From Deferribacterales bacterium Deferri_01 (GTDB taxonomy: Bacteria; Chrysiogenota; Deferribacteres; Deferribacterales; Geovibrionaceae): a stretch of DNA of 64,000 bases. The stretch covers positions 152,402 through 216,401 of the forward strand of contig LUZY01000009.1 of NCBI GenBank assembly GCA_001603805.1. The letters run 5' to 3'. The position numbers and the translations under genes are program-made. The notes below the pieces were generated by a model that worked only from the letters and a program-made list of their open reading frames with translations, made no database searches and was not told the DNA's origin. Positions 26,578-34,779 of the stretch are shown here, piece by piece (position 1 is the stretch's first letter; each line of letters starts with the position of its first letter).

Positions 26578-27681
26578 TTATCTTCCGAAGAGTATGTCCC
26601 TGTTGAGGATGTACTCTTCCTCACCTCTTTCTTTTATCAGCCCAAGTTCAGCAAGCTTGACTATGTCTCTTCTTACCGTGGTACGGCTGACTTTGCCGTA
26701 AAGAGCAGTAAACTCTTTCATGAGCTGTAATTCGCTGTGACGGAATGAGTCTCTTGTTTTGAGAATGTTTATCAGTCCGCAGAGGCGCTCGCTTATTACT
26801 TTTGCTTCAAGAAGTCTGCGCACATAGCTGTCAAACATCTCTTCAGCGATTATCTCAAGGCTTTTCTTCTGCATCTCGCCCAATGATGAAATCACTATTC
26901 CGCACACGAAGTCAATGAACTCCGCAGGGTTGTTAGATTCTATAAATCTCTCAAGGATAGGGAAATAATCGGACGAATTCCTGTAAACAGTGCATAGCAG
27001 ATACGGCATGTACCCAACGCCTGCTGTTTTATATACGTAACTTTCCGCAAGGCGTGCCAGGGTCTCGGATGAGCCTGCATAGGGGTATATTTTCATAAGA
27101 TAAAGGTGTGCCAGAGATGCTCTGGTGATCACGCCGGATGCTATAATTTCCGGTGAGTTTATCCATTCATAAAAGGTTTTCATCAGAAGATTTATATCAA
27201 GCTTGGTTTCCGGCGGGCTGTATGGTTTTGAAAACTGTTTTTCAAAAGCGCTGACAGGAAAATTGCGGTAGTTTGCAGGTTCGCTGTTCAGTTTTCTTTC
27301 AAGGACGGTGTTGAATTCTGTAATGAATTTTTCATCAATCCTGAAGCTGTCATTTTTTTCTTGGACTGCCAGAGCAGCATATGCTCTACCTATATTAAAA
27401 AGCCTCACCGCACGGGAGTCCTCGCCAAACAGAGATTCGTCACCGTTTATTATGCTTTCTGTTTCAGACAGGTTCAGTGTGTTTCCGGCAAGTTCAGACG
27501 CAGCATAAAGGGAACGTTTTTCAAGGTTTATGAGAGTGCTGTCTGCCTCATAGGGAAAAACAGGCAGTCTTCCGGAGAGAAAGAGGATTCCCTCTGCTTC
27601 GGCAAGCTTTGAGCGGTTTGCCCCGCTGCCTGCGTCAAATATGAATCTGCCTATGTGGAAAGTGGATATTTCTTTGTTCAT
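26578..27681 (-). CDS. Fic-fold protein with degenerate active site and C-terminal winged helix
   Basis: The 367-residue protein aligns by eye with the Fic family. Residues 57-73 (SLYAASELAGNTLNLSE) match the N-terminal inhibitory helix, usually S-x-x-I-E-G-N, but the inhibitory Glu is Ala here. Residues 188-216 match the Fic core. The catalytic motif HPFx(D/E)GNGRxxR, however, reads YPYAGSSETLAR at 199-210: the catalytic His, the anion-binding Gly/Asn and the first Arg are lost, and only the last Arg remains. The end (about 335-360, TTVRRDIVKLAELGLIKERG) looks like a winged helix. The protein therefore should not AMPylate. A DNA-binding or scaffold role is possible. It follows mazG by 28 bases and is probably cotranscribed. 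Confidence 0.65.
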   Translation of the reverse strand: MNKEISTFHIGRFIFDAGSGANRSKLAEAEGILFLSGRLPVFPYEADSTLINLEKRSLYAASELAGNTLNLSETESIINGDESLFGEDSRAVRLFNIGRAYAALAVQEKNDSFRIDEKFITEFNTVLERKLNSEPANYRNFPVSAFEKQFSKPYSPPETKLDINLLMKTFYEWINSPEIIASGVITRASLAHLYLMKIYPYAGSSETLARLAESYVYKTAGVGYMPYLLCTVYRNSSDYFPILERFIESNNPAEFIDFVCGIVISSLGEMQKKSLEIIAEEMFDSYVRRLLEAKVISERLCGLINILKTRDSFRHSELQLMKEFTALYGKVSRTTVRRDIVKLAELGLIKERGEEEYILNRDILFGR

Positions 27682-27709
27682 TGAGTTACCTGCCGAAAAA
27701 ATAAGTTAT

Positions 27710-28492
27710 TCAGATGTTGTTTTCAACCGTTTTCGCCTCATTCCAGAGTCTGTCCATCTCTTCCAGAGAGACATCATCATAGGTGAGACCTTTTTCGGCG
27801 AGTTTTTTGCCTATATATTCAAAGCGGCTTACGAACCGTTTGTTGCATTTCCTTAAAGCTTCGTCCGGGTTTACATCAAGAAATCTGGAAACATTCACAA
27901 GGGCAAACATAATGTCTCCCAGCTCGTGTTCGATATGTTCCCTGTTTCCTTCTGCAACTGCTTCCTCAAACTCTGAGAATTCCTCACGGACTTTAGCCAT
28001 ACAGTCATCAGTATTTGCCCAGTCAAAGCCGACTTTGCGTACTTTTTTCTGAAGTTTTTCCGCCCTGCGGAGCGGAGGGAAGGAGACGGGAACGCCTTCA
28101 AAAAAAGAGCGTGCCCGGTTTTTCTTCTCTTCTGCTTTAATCTTATCCCAGTTAACTATAACATCTTTTGTTCCGTTGACTGTTTCAGTGCCGAAGACGT
28201 GGGGGTGGCGTCTTACCAGTTTCTCGTTTATCTCATTTAAGACATCGTCAATGCTGAATTTATTTTCATCCTCCGCCATTACGGAGTGGAATACGGCATG
28301 GAATATTATGTCACCGAGTTCTTCTCTTATATTCTCAATATCTTTATTGTCCAGAGCGTCCAGAAGCTCGTAAGCTTCTTCCATGAAATGTTCTTTTATG
28401 GAATATAAGTCCTGCTCCCTGTCCCACGGACAACCCTCAGGGCTCCTCAGTTTGCGGATGATTTCCACAAGTCTGTCAAAAGTTAAGCTCAT
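27710..28492 (-). CDS. mazG: Nucleoside triphosphate pyrophosphohydrolase MazG
   Basis: MazG hydrolyses non-canonical or surplus NTPs to NMP and pyrophosphate and lowers (p)ppGpp signalling in E. coli. The 260-residue protein has two MazG domains. The first carries LRSPEGCPWDREQD (about 16-29) and the metal-binding E-x2-E ... E-x2-D set in MEEAYEL and REELGDIIFH. The second repeats REEFSEFEEA and HELGDIMFA (about 175-215). Its length matches the family norm. Confidence 0.95.
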   Translation of the reverse strand: MSLTFDRLVEIIRKLRSPEGCPWDREQDLYSIKEHFMEEAYELLDALDNKDIENIREELGDIIFHAVFHSVMAEDENKFSIDDVLNEINEKLVRRHPHVFGTETVNGTKDVIVNWDKIKAEEKKNRARSFFEGVPVSFPPLRRAEKLQKKVRKVGFDWANTDDCMAKVREEFSEFEEAVAEGNREHIEHELGDIMFALVNVSRFLDVNPDEALRKCNKRFVSRFEYIGKKLAEKGLTYDDVSLEEMDRLWNEAKTVENNI

Positions 28493-28524
28493 AAAATAAC
28501 GGCTCCGGTCTTAAGAATCACTGT

Positions 28525-28566
28525 TCAAATAATATTTGATACTAAATCAGCGTGTTTGAAAAATCA
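28525..28566 (-). promoter_or_regulatory. Candidate mazG promoter with palindromic operator
   Basis: On the minus strand TTGATT (28566-28561), a 16-base spacer and TAGTAT (28544-28539) form a fair promoter for mazG and the Fic-like gene. A perfect 15-base palindrome TCAAAT-AAT-ATTTGA (28525-28539) touches the -10 box and covers the likely start site, so it could be an operator. The remaining bases between the divergent genes (28567-28781) are AT-rich with no gene seen. Confidence 0.45.
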
Positions 28567-28711
28567 ACGGAATAAGATACTAAGAGCCTCTTAAAAAAAT
28601 AATTCTTTACTCCGTGTTAACTTAATTATTTATGAGGATGTGAAAAGCCGTATTTATAGGTTATAAGTGTAGGAACATATGTTTAATAAATACAAAGGTG
28701 TCATAAATCTC

Positions 28712-28740
28712 TTGAAACAAAGGCATTTGGCATTAATACT
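28712..28740 (+). promoter_or_regulatory. Candidate promoter of the multi-PAS kinase gene
   Basis: TTGAAA (28712-28717), a 17-base spacer and AATACT (28735-28740) lie about 40 bases before the ATG at 28782. The -10 box is imperfect. Confidence 0.4.
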
Positions 28741-28781
28741 AGAAAAAACAAGAACAATACAGTTCATTTGAGGATTTTATT

Positions 28782-31700
28782 ATGAGGCTTATATCTGGGA
28801 ACAGAGTACTGGTTTCGGTATCCGCCTTATCAGTGGTCATTATCGCACTGATAATAACTGGCTATGTCCGCATCAAAAGGATAGAGCCAGATATGGGGGA
28901 ATTCAACCGTTCACGCAATCTTCTGCGTGCTTCTTCACTTATTTCAGACGGCTACAGCAGCTACACAAAGGCTTATCACCTTAATGACACAGTTTATCTG
29001 GACAAGTCAGTTAAGAGCTTTGACGGAGCGCTTTATCTTCTGGAAAAAACGGGTGACGGAGCCGACGGATGTATCGTTTCTGTAAGGGAGGGGCTTGGGA
29101 AGTACCTTGGAGACGTTTACAATGGAAGCAACCTGCTGACGGAGATTTTTTCACTGGAGCTTGGCAGGTATGTTGCTTTTGCTAACAAATGCCTTGAGCG
29201 TTCAGAGCTTTCCGACTGGTCAGGAATAATGTCTTATATGACAGAAATACGCAGAGAGCATGTAAAAGCTGATAAGCTAATGACGGCATTCTCCCTTCTT
29301 ATAGGTTTTATGCTTATTTTCACCATGTGGCTTTATTTTATGAACTTGGGCACGTTGAAAAAGCTTAAAGGGGAGCGTTCCTATAAGTATCGTCTCCTTG
29401 ATATGCTTCCAAATATGGTCAGTGTAACAGATGGAAGTCATATGGTTGCCTGCAACAAACGTGTTCTTGAGTTTGTGGGCTATCCGTCAGCGGCTGAGTT
29501 TTTAAAGGAGCATTCATGCCTTTGCGAATTTTTTATTGAAGAGAGCGGATATATCTTTCATCGGGAGAATGACCCATGGCTGACTCAGGTTCTGAATAAT
29601 GAAAAGCAGGGTTTGGAAAGCAAGGTGAAAATGAGAGATGCGGTTACCGGAAAGGTGAAAACTCTGCTCATAAATCACAGCGACTTTGACACATCAGAAG
29701 GCACTCTCGCCATAACTTTTACTGATATAACCGAAATAGACAAAATGCGCCTTTATCTCAAGGAAAGCGAAAATAGGTTCAGACAGCTCTTCAACGGACA
29801 CAGCGCCGCTATGCTCCTGATTGATCCTGTTTCCAAAGATATCTGTGATGCCAATTCAGCAGCGGTTAATTTTTATGGCTACGGGCTTCATAAACTCAAA
29901 TCTATGCGTATATGCGATATAAATATTGAAGATTCAGTGGAATGCCGGATGAATCAGGCTATTAAAGGAGAGTGCAATTATTTTGAATTCAGACATAGGT
30001 TGGCTGACGGTAATGTAAAAGACGTAAGCGTGTTTTCCAGCCCGGTTCATATTGATGGGAAAGAGTATCTTTTCTCAATAATAACAGATATTTCAGATAA
30101 AAAGAATATAGAAAGAGAACTGGAGCAGAGAACAGAGCTTCTGCGGGCGGTGCTGAAAAATGCTCCTGTCTGGATTTGGTTTGTTACGCCGGACGGAAGC
30201 CTTAAAATAGCCAATGATGTTTTCTGCCGGTCAACGGGGATAAAAGAAAGTGAAGTGTGTGGTCTTCGGCGCTATTATGAAAAGATGCCCTCAGGTTTTG
30301 GAAAACTCACGGAAGACGATATGGACACTCTTCTTAACTCGGGCTTTTCTGTGAAAGAACACGAAATCCGCCTTGCTGATGGTAAAAGCCACTTTTTAAG
30401 TGTTACAAAGGTCAGGGTGAAATGCCCCACAGGTTTAAACAACGGGCTTGTTTGTATCGCCACCGATATGACAGAACAGAAAAAGCTGGAAAAAGAGCTT
30501 CGCCGAATAAATGAATACCTTTCAGAATCTGTGGAGAAAGAGCTTGCTGTGCGTATGGGCAATGAAATGAAGCTTAAAGGCGTTTTCAACAGCATTAACG
30601 ATGCAATGCTTATTTTTTCCATCGATAAAAACGGAGTTCCCGGAAAGGTTATTGATGTAAACAACAGACTTATTTCTCTGACAGGATTTTCAAGGCATGA
30701 TGTACACAATATGCGCCCTGATGAGATTTATGAGGCTCAGGAGTTTGTTGCTGGTATGAATATCTCCACTCTGGTGTCCGAGGGCAAGCATTTTGTTTAT
30801 GAAAGCAGGCTTAGTACCTCATCCGGAGGATATATCACTGTGGAAGTGAGCAGTTCGCTTGTTGAAATAAACGGGACTCCGGTCTGCATAGTTTCCATGA
30901 GGGACATAGACAGCCTTATAAGGCTTGAAAAAGAAAAACAAGACAGTGAAACACTCACAGAAGCCACATTCAATGCCGCAGGAATAGGTATATGCCTGTG
31001 TGATTTTGATGGCTTTTTCTGCAAAGTTAACAGCACTTTTGCCAGTATGCACGGTTATAAACCGGATGAACTTATCGGACAGCGTTATGAAATAACCATT
31101 GCAGAAGGATACAGAGAACAGGTTCACGGCGAAATAAGAAGATTTGTGAACAGCACTGCCGAGTATTTCACCAGCGAGCATCATGCAGCCACTTCCGGCG
31201 GGAGAGAGATGACCGTGTCTGTTTTTATCTCCCGCATACAGCTTGGCGGCAGGACAATGTTTGTAAGCAGTTCTCAGGACATCACTGAGCTTAAACGCCT
31301 TGAAGAGATCAGGGAGGTGCAGGAGCAGATGCTTATCCAACAGTCAAAAATGGCTGCAATGGGTGAAATGATCGGAGTAATTGCCCATCAGTGGAAGCAG
31401 CCTCTGAATGTAGTGTATATTCTTGCTCAGTATCTGGCTGAACTTGAAGGAGAACAGGGCATTGAGCAGGAAAAAGAGCTTGCTGAGATTTCTGACGGCA
31501 TAATGAAACAAGTCGAGTTCATGAACGACACCATGAACGATTTCAGGAATTTTTTAAAACCGGGAAAAGAACCGCAGATTTTCGGTGTCAGGCAGGCTGT
31601 TGATGAGATTGTAAGTATGCTTCTGCCTCAGCTTCGCCAAAGCAATATTGATGTCAAAGTTACCTGCGAAGAAGAGTACATGGTAAAAGGTTTCAAAAAT

Positions 31701-32057
31701 GAGTTTAAGCAGGTTGTGATGAATATTGTGTCTAACGCCAGAGACGCTGTTACGGAACGCCGTGGAGAAGAAGCAGGAAAACAGCTCAACGGCAGGATAC
31801 AGCTTGATATACACAGAGACGGCGGCAATATAGCTCTCACCATATACGATAACGGCGGCGGAATAAGCCCTGATATTATGGAAAATATTTTTAAACCATA
31901 TGTTTCCTCAAAGGGCGACAAGGGAACCGGAATAGGACTCAGTACAGCAAAAACTATCATAGAGGAAAAGATGGACGGGACTATAACAGCATTCAACACC
32001 GCTGACGGTGCCTGTTTTACCGTTTATCTGCCGGAATATTATGAGATCCATGGCTAA
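28782..32057 (+). CDS. Membrane-bound multi-PAS sensor histidine kinase
   Basis: The 1091-residue protein has two membrane helices (about 11-29 and 168-190) around a helical periplasmic domain. About five PAS domains follow: near 200-310, 330-440, 445-565, 590-710 and 725-850, several ending in the DITE or DITD transition. The transmitter has phospho-acceptor H869 in IAHQWKQPLNVV, a form common in Deferribacteres and epsilonproteobacteria. The HATPase domain has NIVSNARDAV, DNGGGI and GTGIGLSTAK. There is no fused receiver. The convergent gene encodes a stand-alone REC-HPt protein, so a phosphorelay between them is conceivable but not shown. The signal is unknown. Confidence 0.92.
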   Translation: MRLISGNRVLVSVSALSVVIIALIITGYVRIKRIEPDMGEFNRSRNLLRASSLISDGYSSYTKAYHLNDTVYLDKSVKSFDGALYLLEKTGDGADGCIVSVREGLGKYLGDVYNGSNLLTEIFSLELGRYVAFANKCLERSELSDWSGIMSYMTEIRREHVKADKLMTAFSLLIGFMLIFTMWLYFMNLGTLKKLKGERSYKYRLLDMLPNMVSVTDGSHMVACNKRVLEFVGYPSAAEFLKEHSCLCEFFIEESGYIFHRENDPWLTQVLNNEKQGLESKVKMRDAVTGKVKTLLINHSDFDTSEGTLAITFTDITEIDKMRLYLKESENRFRQLFNGHSAAMLLIDPVSKDICDANSAAVNFYGYGLHKLKSMRICDINIEDSVECRMNQAIKGECNYFEFRHRLADGNVKDVSVFSSPVHIDGKEYLFSIITDISDKKNIERELEQRTELLRAVLKNAPVWIWFVTPDGSLKIANDVFCRSTGIKESEVCGLRRYYEKMPSGFGKLTEDDMDTLLNSGFSVKEHEIRLADGKSHFLSVTKVRVKCPTGLNNGLVCIATDMTEQKKLEKELRRINEYLSESVEKELAVRMGNEMKLKGVFNSINDAMLIFSIDKNGVPGKVIDVNNRLISLTGFSRHDVHNMRPDEIYEAQEFVAGMNISTLVSEGKHFVYESRLSTSSGGYITVEVSSSLVEINGTPVCIVSMRDIDSLIRLEKEKQDSETLTEATFNAAGIGICLCDFDGFFCKVNSTFASMHGYKPDELIGQRYEITIAEGYREQVHGEIRRFVNSTAEYFTSEHHAATSGGREMTVSVFISRIQLGGRTMFVSSSQDITELKRLEEIREVQEQMLIQQSKMAAMGEMIGVIAHQWKQPLNVVYILAQYLAELEGEQGIEQEKELAEISDGIMKQVEFMNDTMNDFRNFLKPGKEPQIFGVRQAVDEIVSMLLPQLRQSNIDVKVTCEEEYMVKGFKNEFKQVVMNIVSNARDAVTERRGEEAGKQLNGRIQLDIHRDGGNIALTIYDNGGGISPDIMENIFKPYVSSKGDKGTGIGLSTAKTIIEEKMDGTITAFNTADGACFTVYLPEYYEIHG

Positions 32058-32065
32058 TATAACAG

Positions 32066-32101
32066 CTTTGGCAGATTATCTGTCACGAAAGTCTGCCAAA
32101 G
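32066..32101. terminator. Hairpin between the convergent kinase and REC-HPt genes
   Basis: CTTTGGCAGA (32066-32075) and its perfect complement (32092-32101) form a 10-bp stem. The downstream arm lies within the 3' end of the minus-strand gene. No T-run follows in either direction, so termination is only a guess. Confidence 0.4.
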
Positions 32102-32802
32102 TCTTCGGAGAAGGCATCAAAGTAAATCTTCAGAACTGAAAAGAGATTTTCATAGTCTGCGGTAAGTGTTGCTCTTGCGTTTTTTTCTATTTTTTCGGCT
32201 GCGGCTGCAATGTTTTTCAGCCCCATATTTTTTGCTGCACCTTTGATATAGTGTGCTTCGGACGCAATTTTAAGCATGTCTTTTTCTTTGACGGAATCAA
32301 GCAGGTAGTTAAGATGTTTGCCGGAGTCCTCAATGAATTCGCCCAAAAGCTCCGTGACTATTTCTTCTTCCAGCCCAAGCTGAGTGAAGACATAATTTAT
32401 GCAGGCTTCCACAGTGTCAGATTCCGGAGTGTCCTGCACTTTTTCTTCCGGTTTTCTGCATCGGTTTATAATTGCTTCTATTTTTGAGATATTTACAGGT
32501 TTCGATATAAAGTCGGTCATGCCGCAGGTTTCAAGCTCTGCTGTCATGGTTTCCGAGTCTGCGGTGAGCGCCACAACGGGCATGTTAAATCCCAGCCTGC
32601 GTATCTCCGCTGTGGCGTCAATCCCGTTCATAACAGGCATATTCACATCCATAAGGACTACAGCATATTCGCTTTTCTGAACCATTTCGACCGCTTCACG
32701 TCCGTTGGAAGCCACGTCAACCTGAGTGCCCAGTTTTTCAACTATTTTCCGTGTAATCATTTGGTTAACTGGGTTATCTTCTGCCAGAAGAATCCTAATC
32801 AT
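32083..32802 (-). CDS. Response regulator with receiver and HPt domains
   Basis: The 239-residue cytoplasmic protein has a receiver domain (1-118) with acidic pair ED (8-9), phospho-acceptor D52 and K101. A histidine phosphotransfer domain (about 140-239) has H184 in EAHYIKGAAKNMG. Such pieces usually form the tail of hybrid kinases; here they stand alone and could pass phosphate from a kinase to a further regulator. I start at 32802 because AAGGAAA lies seven bases before that ATG; an in-frame ATG at 32844 would add 14 residues unrelated to receivers. The kinase on the opposite strand is a candidate partner by proximity only. Confidence 0.9.
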   Translation of the reverse strand: MIRILLAEDNPVNQMITRKIVEKLGTQVDVASNGREAVEMVQKSEYAVVLMDVNMPVMNGIDATAEIRRLGFNMPVVALTADSETMTAELETCGMTDFISKPVNISKIEAIINRCRKPEEKVQDTPESDTVEACINYVFTQLGLEEEIVTELLGEFIEDSGKHLNYLLDSVKEKDMLKIASEAHYIKGAAKNMGLKNIAAAAEKIEKNARATLTADYENLFSVLKIYFDAFSEDFGRLS

Positions 32803-32905
32803 AATCAATTTCCTTTTGAGAAAAAATGTATTTAATAATACCATAGTATAGAAAAAATTATCGCCGAATGCAATTTTTTAACATAGTTAAGCCGGAGGTG
32901 CTTCG

Positions 32906-33340
32906 TTGAAAGACCGGGAAGAAAAAGCAGAGAAAATTTTCAGCAGCGGTTTTAACTGCTCTCAGGGCGTTTTTACAGCCTTTGCTGTTGATGAAGGCAT
33001 GGAAGAGGCTGTGGCTTTAAGGCTTTCCACTCCCTTCGGCGGCGGTGTGGGCGGCTGCGGTGAAACATGCGGCGCAGTTTCCGGCGCTTATATGGTCATC
33101 GGGCTCAAGCACGGCAGAGCATCCCTTGATGATGCCGAAGCGAAAGAGGTTGTTTACAGCATCATGGCAGAATTCAGGAAAAAGTTTTCAGAAGAGTTCG
33201 GTTCTCTGAAATGCTCGGAACTTGTAGGTGTTGACATGGGTAATTACGAGGAACGCACAAAAGCGAGAGAGCAGGGCAGGCTTGAGCGGTGTAAAGATTT
33301 CGTGCGGGGTGCTGTGCGGATTTTAGAGGATATAGCGTGA
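32906..33340 (+). CDS. C_GCAxxG_C_C family redox-associated protein
   Basis: The 144-residue protein carries the family pattern: C18, then GGGVGGCGETCGAVSGA with C51 and C55, then C103 and a late Cys in LERCKDF. The family is found mostly in anaerobes and is thought to bind metal or take part in redox chemistry; its exact function is unknown. The start is TTG at 32906, fixed by GGAGGTG five bases before it and the lack of a nearby in-frame ATG. Its stop overlaps the next gene (GTGA), so it works with a DUF523 protein. Confidence 0.85.
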   Translation: MKDREEKAEKIFSSGFNCSQGVFTAFAVDEGMEEAVALRLSTPFGGGVGGCGETCGAVSGAYMVIGLKHGRASLDDAEAKEVVYSIMAEFRKKFSEEFGSLKCSELVGVDMGNYEERTKAREQGRLERCKDFVRGAVRILEDIA

Positions 33341-33825
33341 AAAAGTTTTTGTTAAGCGCCTGCCTTGCGGGTGAAAATGTGCGCTATGACGGCGGTAATA
33401 CCAGAATAGAGTGTGAAACTTTCCGTAAGCTTGTGGAATCAGGTCTTGCGGTGCTTGTCTGTCCGGAGGTTGACGCAGGGCTTTCAGCTCCCCGCAGACC
33501 TTGTGAAATAAGAGGTGAGGGCGGCGGCGGATCTGTTCTGGATGGGAAAAGTGAAGTTATTAATGATGAAGGGCAAAACCTCACGGAACAGTTTGTGAAA
33601 GGTGCATATATGAGCCTTGAAAAGGCTTTGGAAAACGGATGCAGTGTTGCTCTGCTTAAGCACAGAAGTCCTTCCTGCGGTTCAACACTGATCTATGACG
33701 GTTCCTTCAGCGGCAAAAAGATTGAAGGAAAAGGCGTGGCAGGGGAACTTCTTGCAAGAAACGGAATAAGGCTTTTCAGTGAGGAAACACTTGAGGAAGC
33801 TATTAAATATATTGAAGAAGAGTAA
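33337..33825 (+). CDS. DUF523 (TudS-like) iron-sulfur protein
   Basis: The 162-residue protein has the DUF523 layout: SACLAG with C9, LVCPEVDAGLSAPRRP with C42 and HRSPSCGS with C114. These three cysteines match those that hold a [4Fe-4S] cluster in the thiouracil desulfidase TudS, a DUF523 member. A role in removing sulfur from thiolated bases or similar compounds is plausible but not proven for this protein. It begins with GTG overlapping the previous stop. Confidence 0.82.
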   Translation: MKKFLLSACLAGENVRYDGGNTRIECETFRKLVESGLAVLVCPEVDAGLSAPRRPCEIRGEGGGGSVLDGKSEVINDEGQNLTEQFVKGAYMSLEKALENGCSVALLKHRSPSCGSTLIYDGSFSGKKIEGKGVAGELLARNGIRLFSEETLEEAIKYIEEE

Positions 33826-33830
33826 GTTTT

Positions 33831-34775
33831 TTGGACTATGTTGATATATTAAAAACCGTGATGCCTTATTTCGGTGTATTCGGTGCAGGGTTTGCGCTAA
33901 AAAGGCTGTTCAGCCTGCCTCCTGCCGTTGATAAGGTTCTGTTCAGAGTTTTTATACACTTCTTTTTCCCCTGCCTTGTTCTTAACTTTATAATAGGGAA
34001 TGAGAATCTTAAGGACATTGCGTCTTCGCTTGCTTTGCCCCTGTGGGGAATGGCATCTGTTGGGGCGGGGTTTGCTGCTGCTTATTTTACTGCACCGATG
34101 ATCGGGCTTAAAGATTCCAGAGAAAGGCGTGCTTTCTCTTTTTCCATCGGTGTTTACAACTACGGTTTCTTTACTCTGCCCATTGTGGCGCATCTCTTCG
34201 GGAGAGAGGCTGCGGGTCAGCTTCTTCTGTTTAATTTCGGCATAGATTTTATATACTGGACAGTTGGTATAGTTATACTCACAGGCTCTTACAGGGCTGG
34301 AATAGTGAAGCTTGCCTCAAGCACGCCGTTTTATGCGCTTTTCTTTTCTGTTGCGGTGAATTCTGTTTTTGCACCGCAGGGCTTCAGCGGATATGCGGGT
34401 TCTGTTCTGGACATTATATCCTTTCTCACCATGCCTTTGGGACTTTTTGTAAGCGGACTTGCATTGGGAGAGGGACTGCGTGGGGCAAGCCTCAACGGCA
34501 CGCTGAAAATAGGCTTCAGTGCTGTCCTGCTGCGAATGTTTATTATGGGTTTTGTTTTTCTTCTGGCAGCGAGGTATATGACAGACAGCAGAGGGTTAAA
34601 GATTATCCTCGCTGCTCAGTCGGCTATGCCTGCGGGAATGATGAATCTTGCAGTTGTCAGGTATTTTATGGGAGAATCAAGAGTTACTTCCGCAGTTATA
34701 GTATTCACCACAGCCACAGCTCTTGTGACTATTCCTGTATGGCTTAAGTTTGCCTTCGGTCTTGCCGGTGTGTAG
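33831..34775 (+). CDS. AEC (auxin efflux carrier) family transporter
   Basis: The 314-residue membrane protein has about ten helices in two sets of five, as usual for AEC permeases, with motifs such as FPCLVLNFIIGNE (about 43-55), YNYGFFTLPI (about 108-117) and AAQSAMPAGMMNLAV (near 263-277). Bacterial members carry organic anions such as malate or malonate. The start appears to be TTG at 33831, five bases after the previous stop, with only a weak ribosome-binding site. It is the last gene of a three-gene run with the two cysteine-rich proteins. The next gene is convergent, four bases away. Confidence 0.8.
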   Translation: MDYVDILKTVMPYFGVFGAGFALKRLFSLPPAVDKVLFRVFIHFFFPCLVLNFIIGNENLKDIASSLALPLWGMASVGAGFAAAYFTAPMIGLKDSRERRAFSFSIGVYNYGFFTLPIVAHLFGREAAGQLLLFNFGIDFIYWTVGIVILTGSYRAGIVKLASSTPFYALFFSVAVNSVFAPQGFSGYAGSVLDIISFLTMPLGLFVSGLALGEGLRGASLNGTLKIGFSAVLLRMFIMGFVFLLAARYMTDSRGLKIILAAQSAMPAGMMNLAVVRYFMGESRVTSAVIVFTTATALVTIPVWLKFAFGLAGV

Positions 34776-34779
34776 GGAT

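Noticed and set aside
26578..28492. Toxin-antitoxin pair (Fic toxin with mazG)
   Set aside because: The Fic active site is lost, and MazG is the house-cleaning pyrophosphatase, not an antitoxin for Fic.
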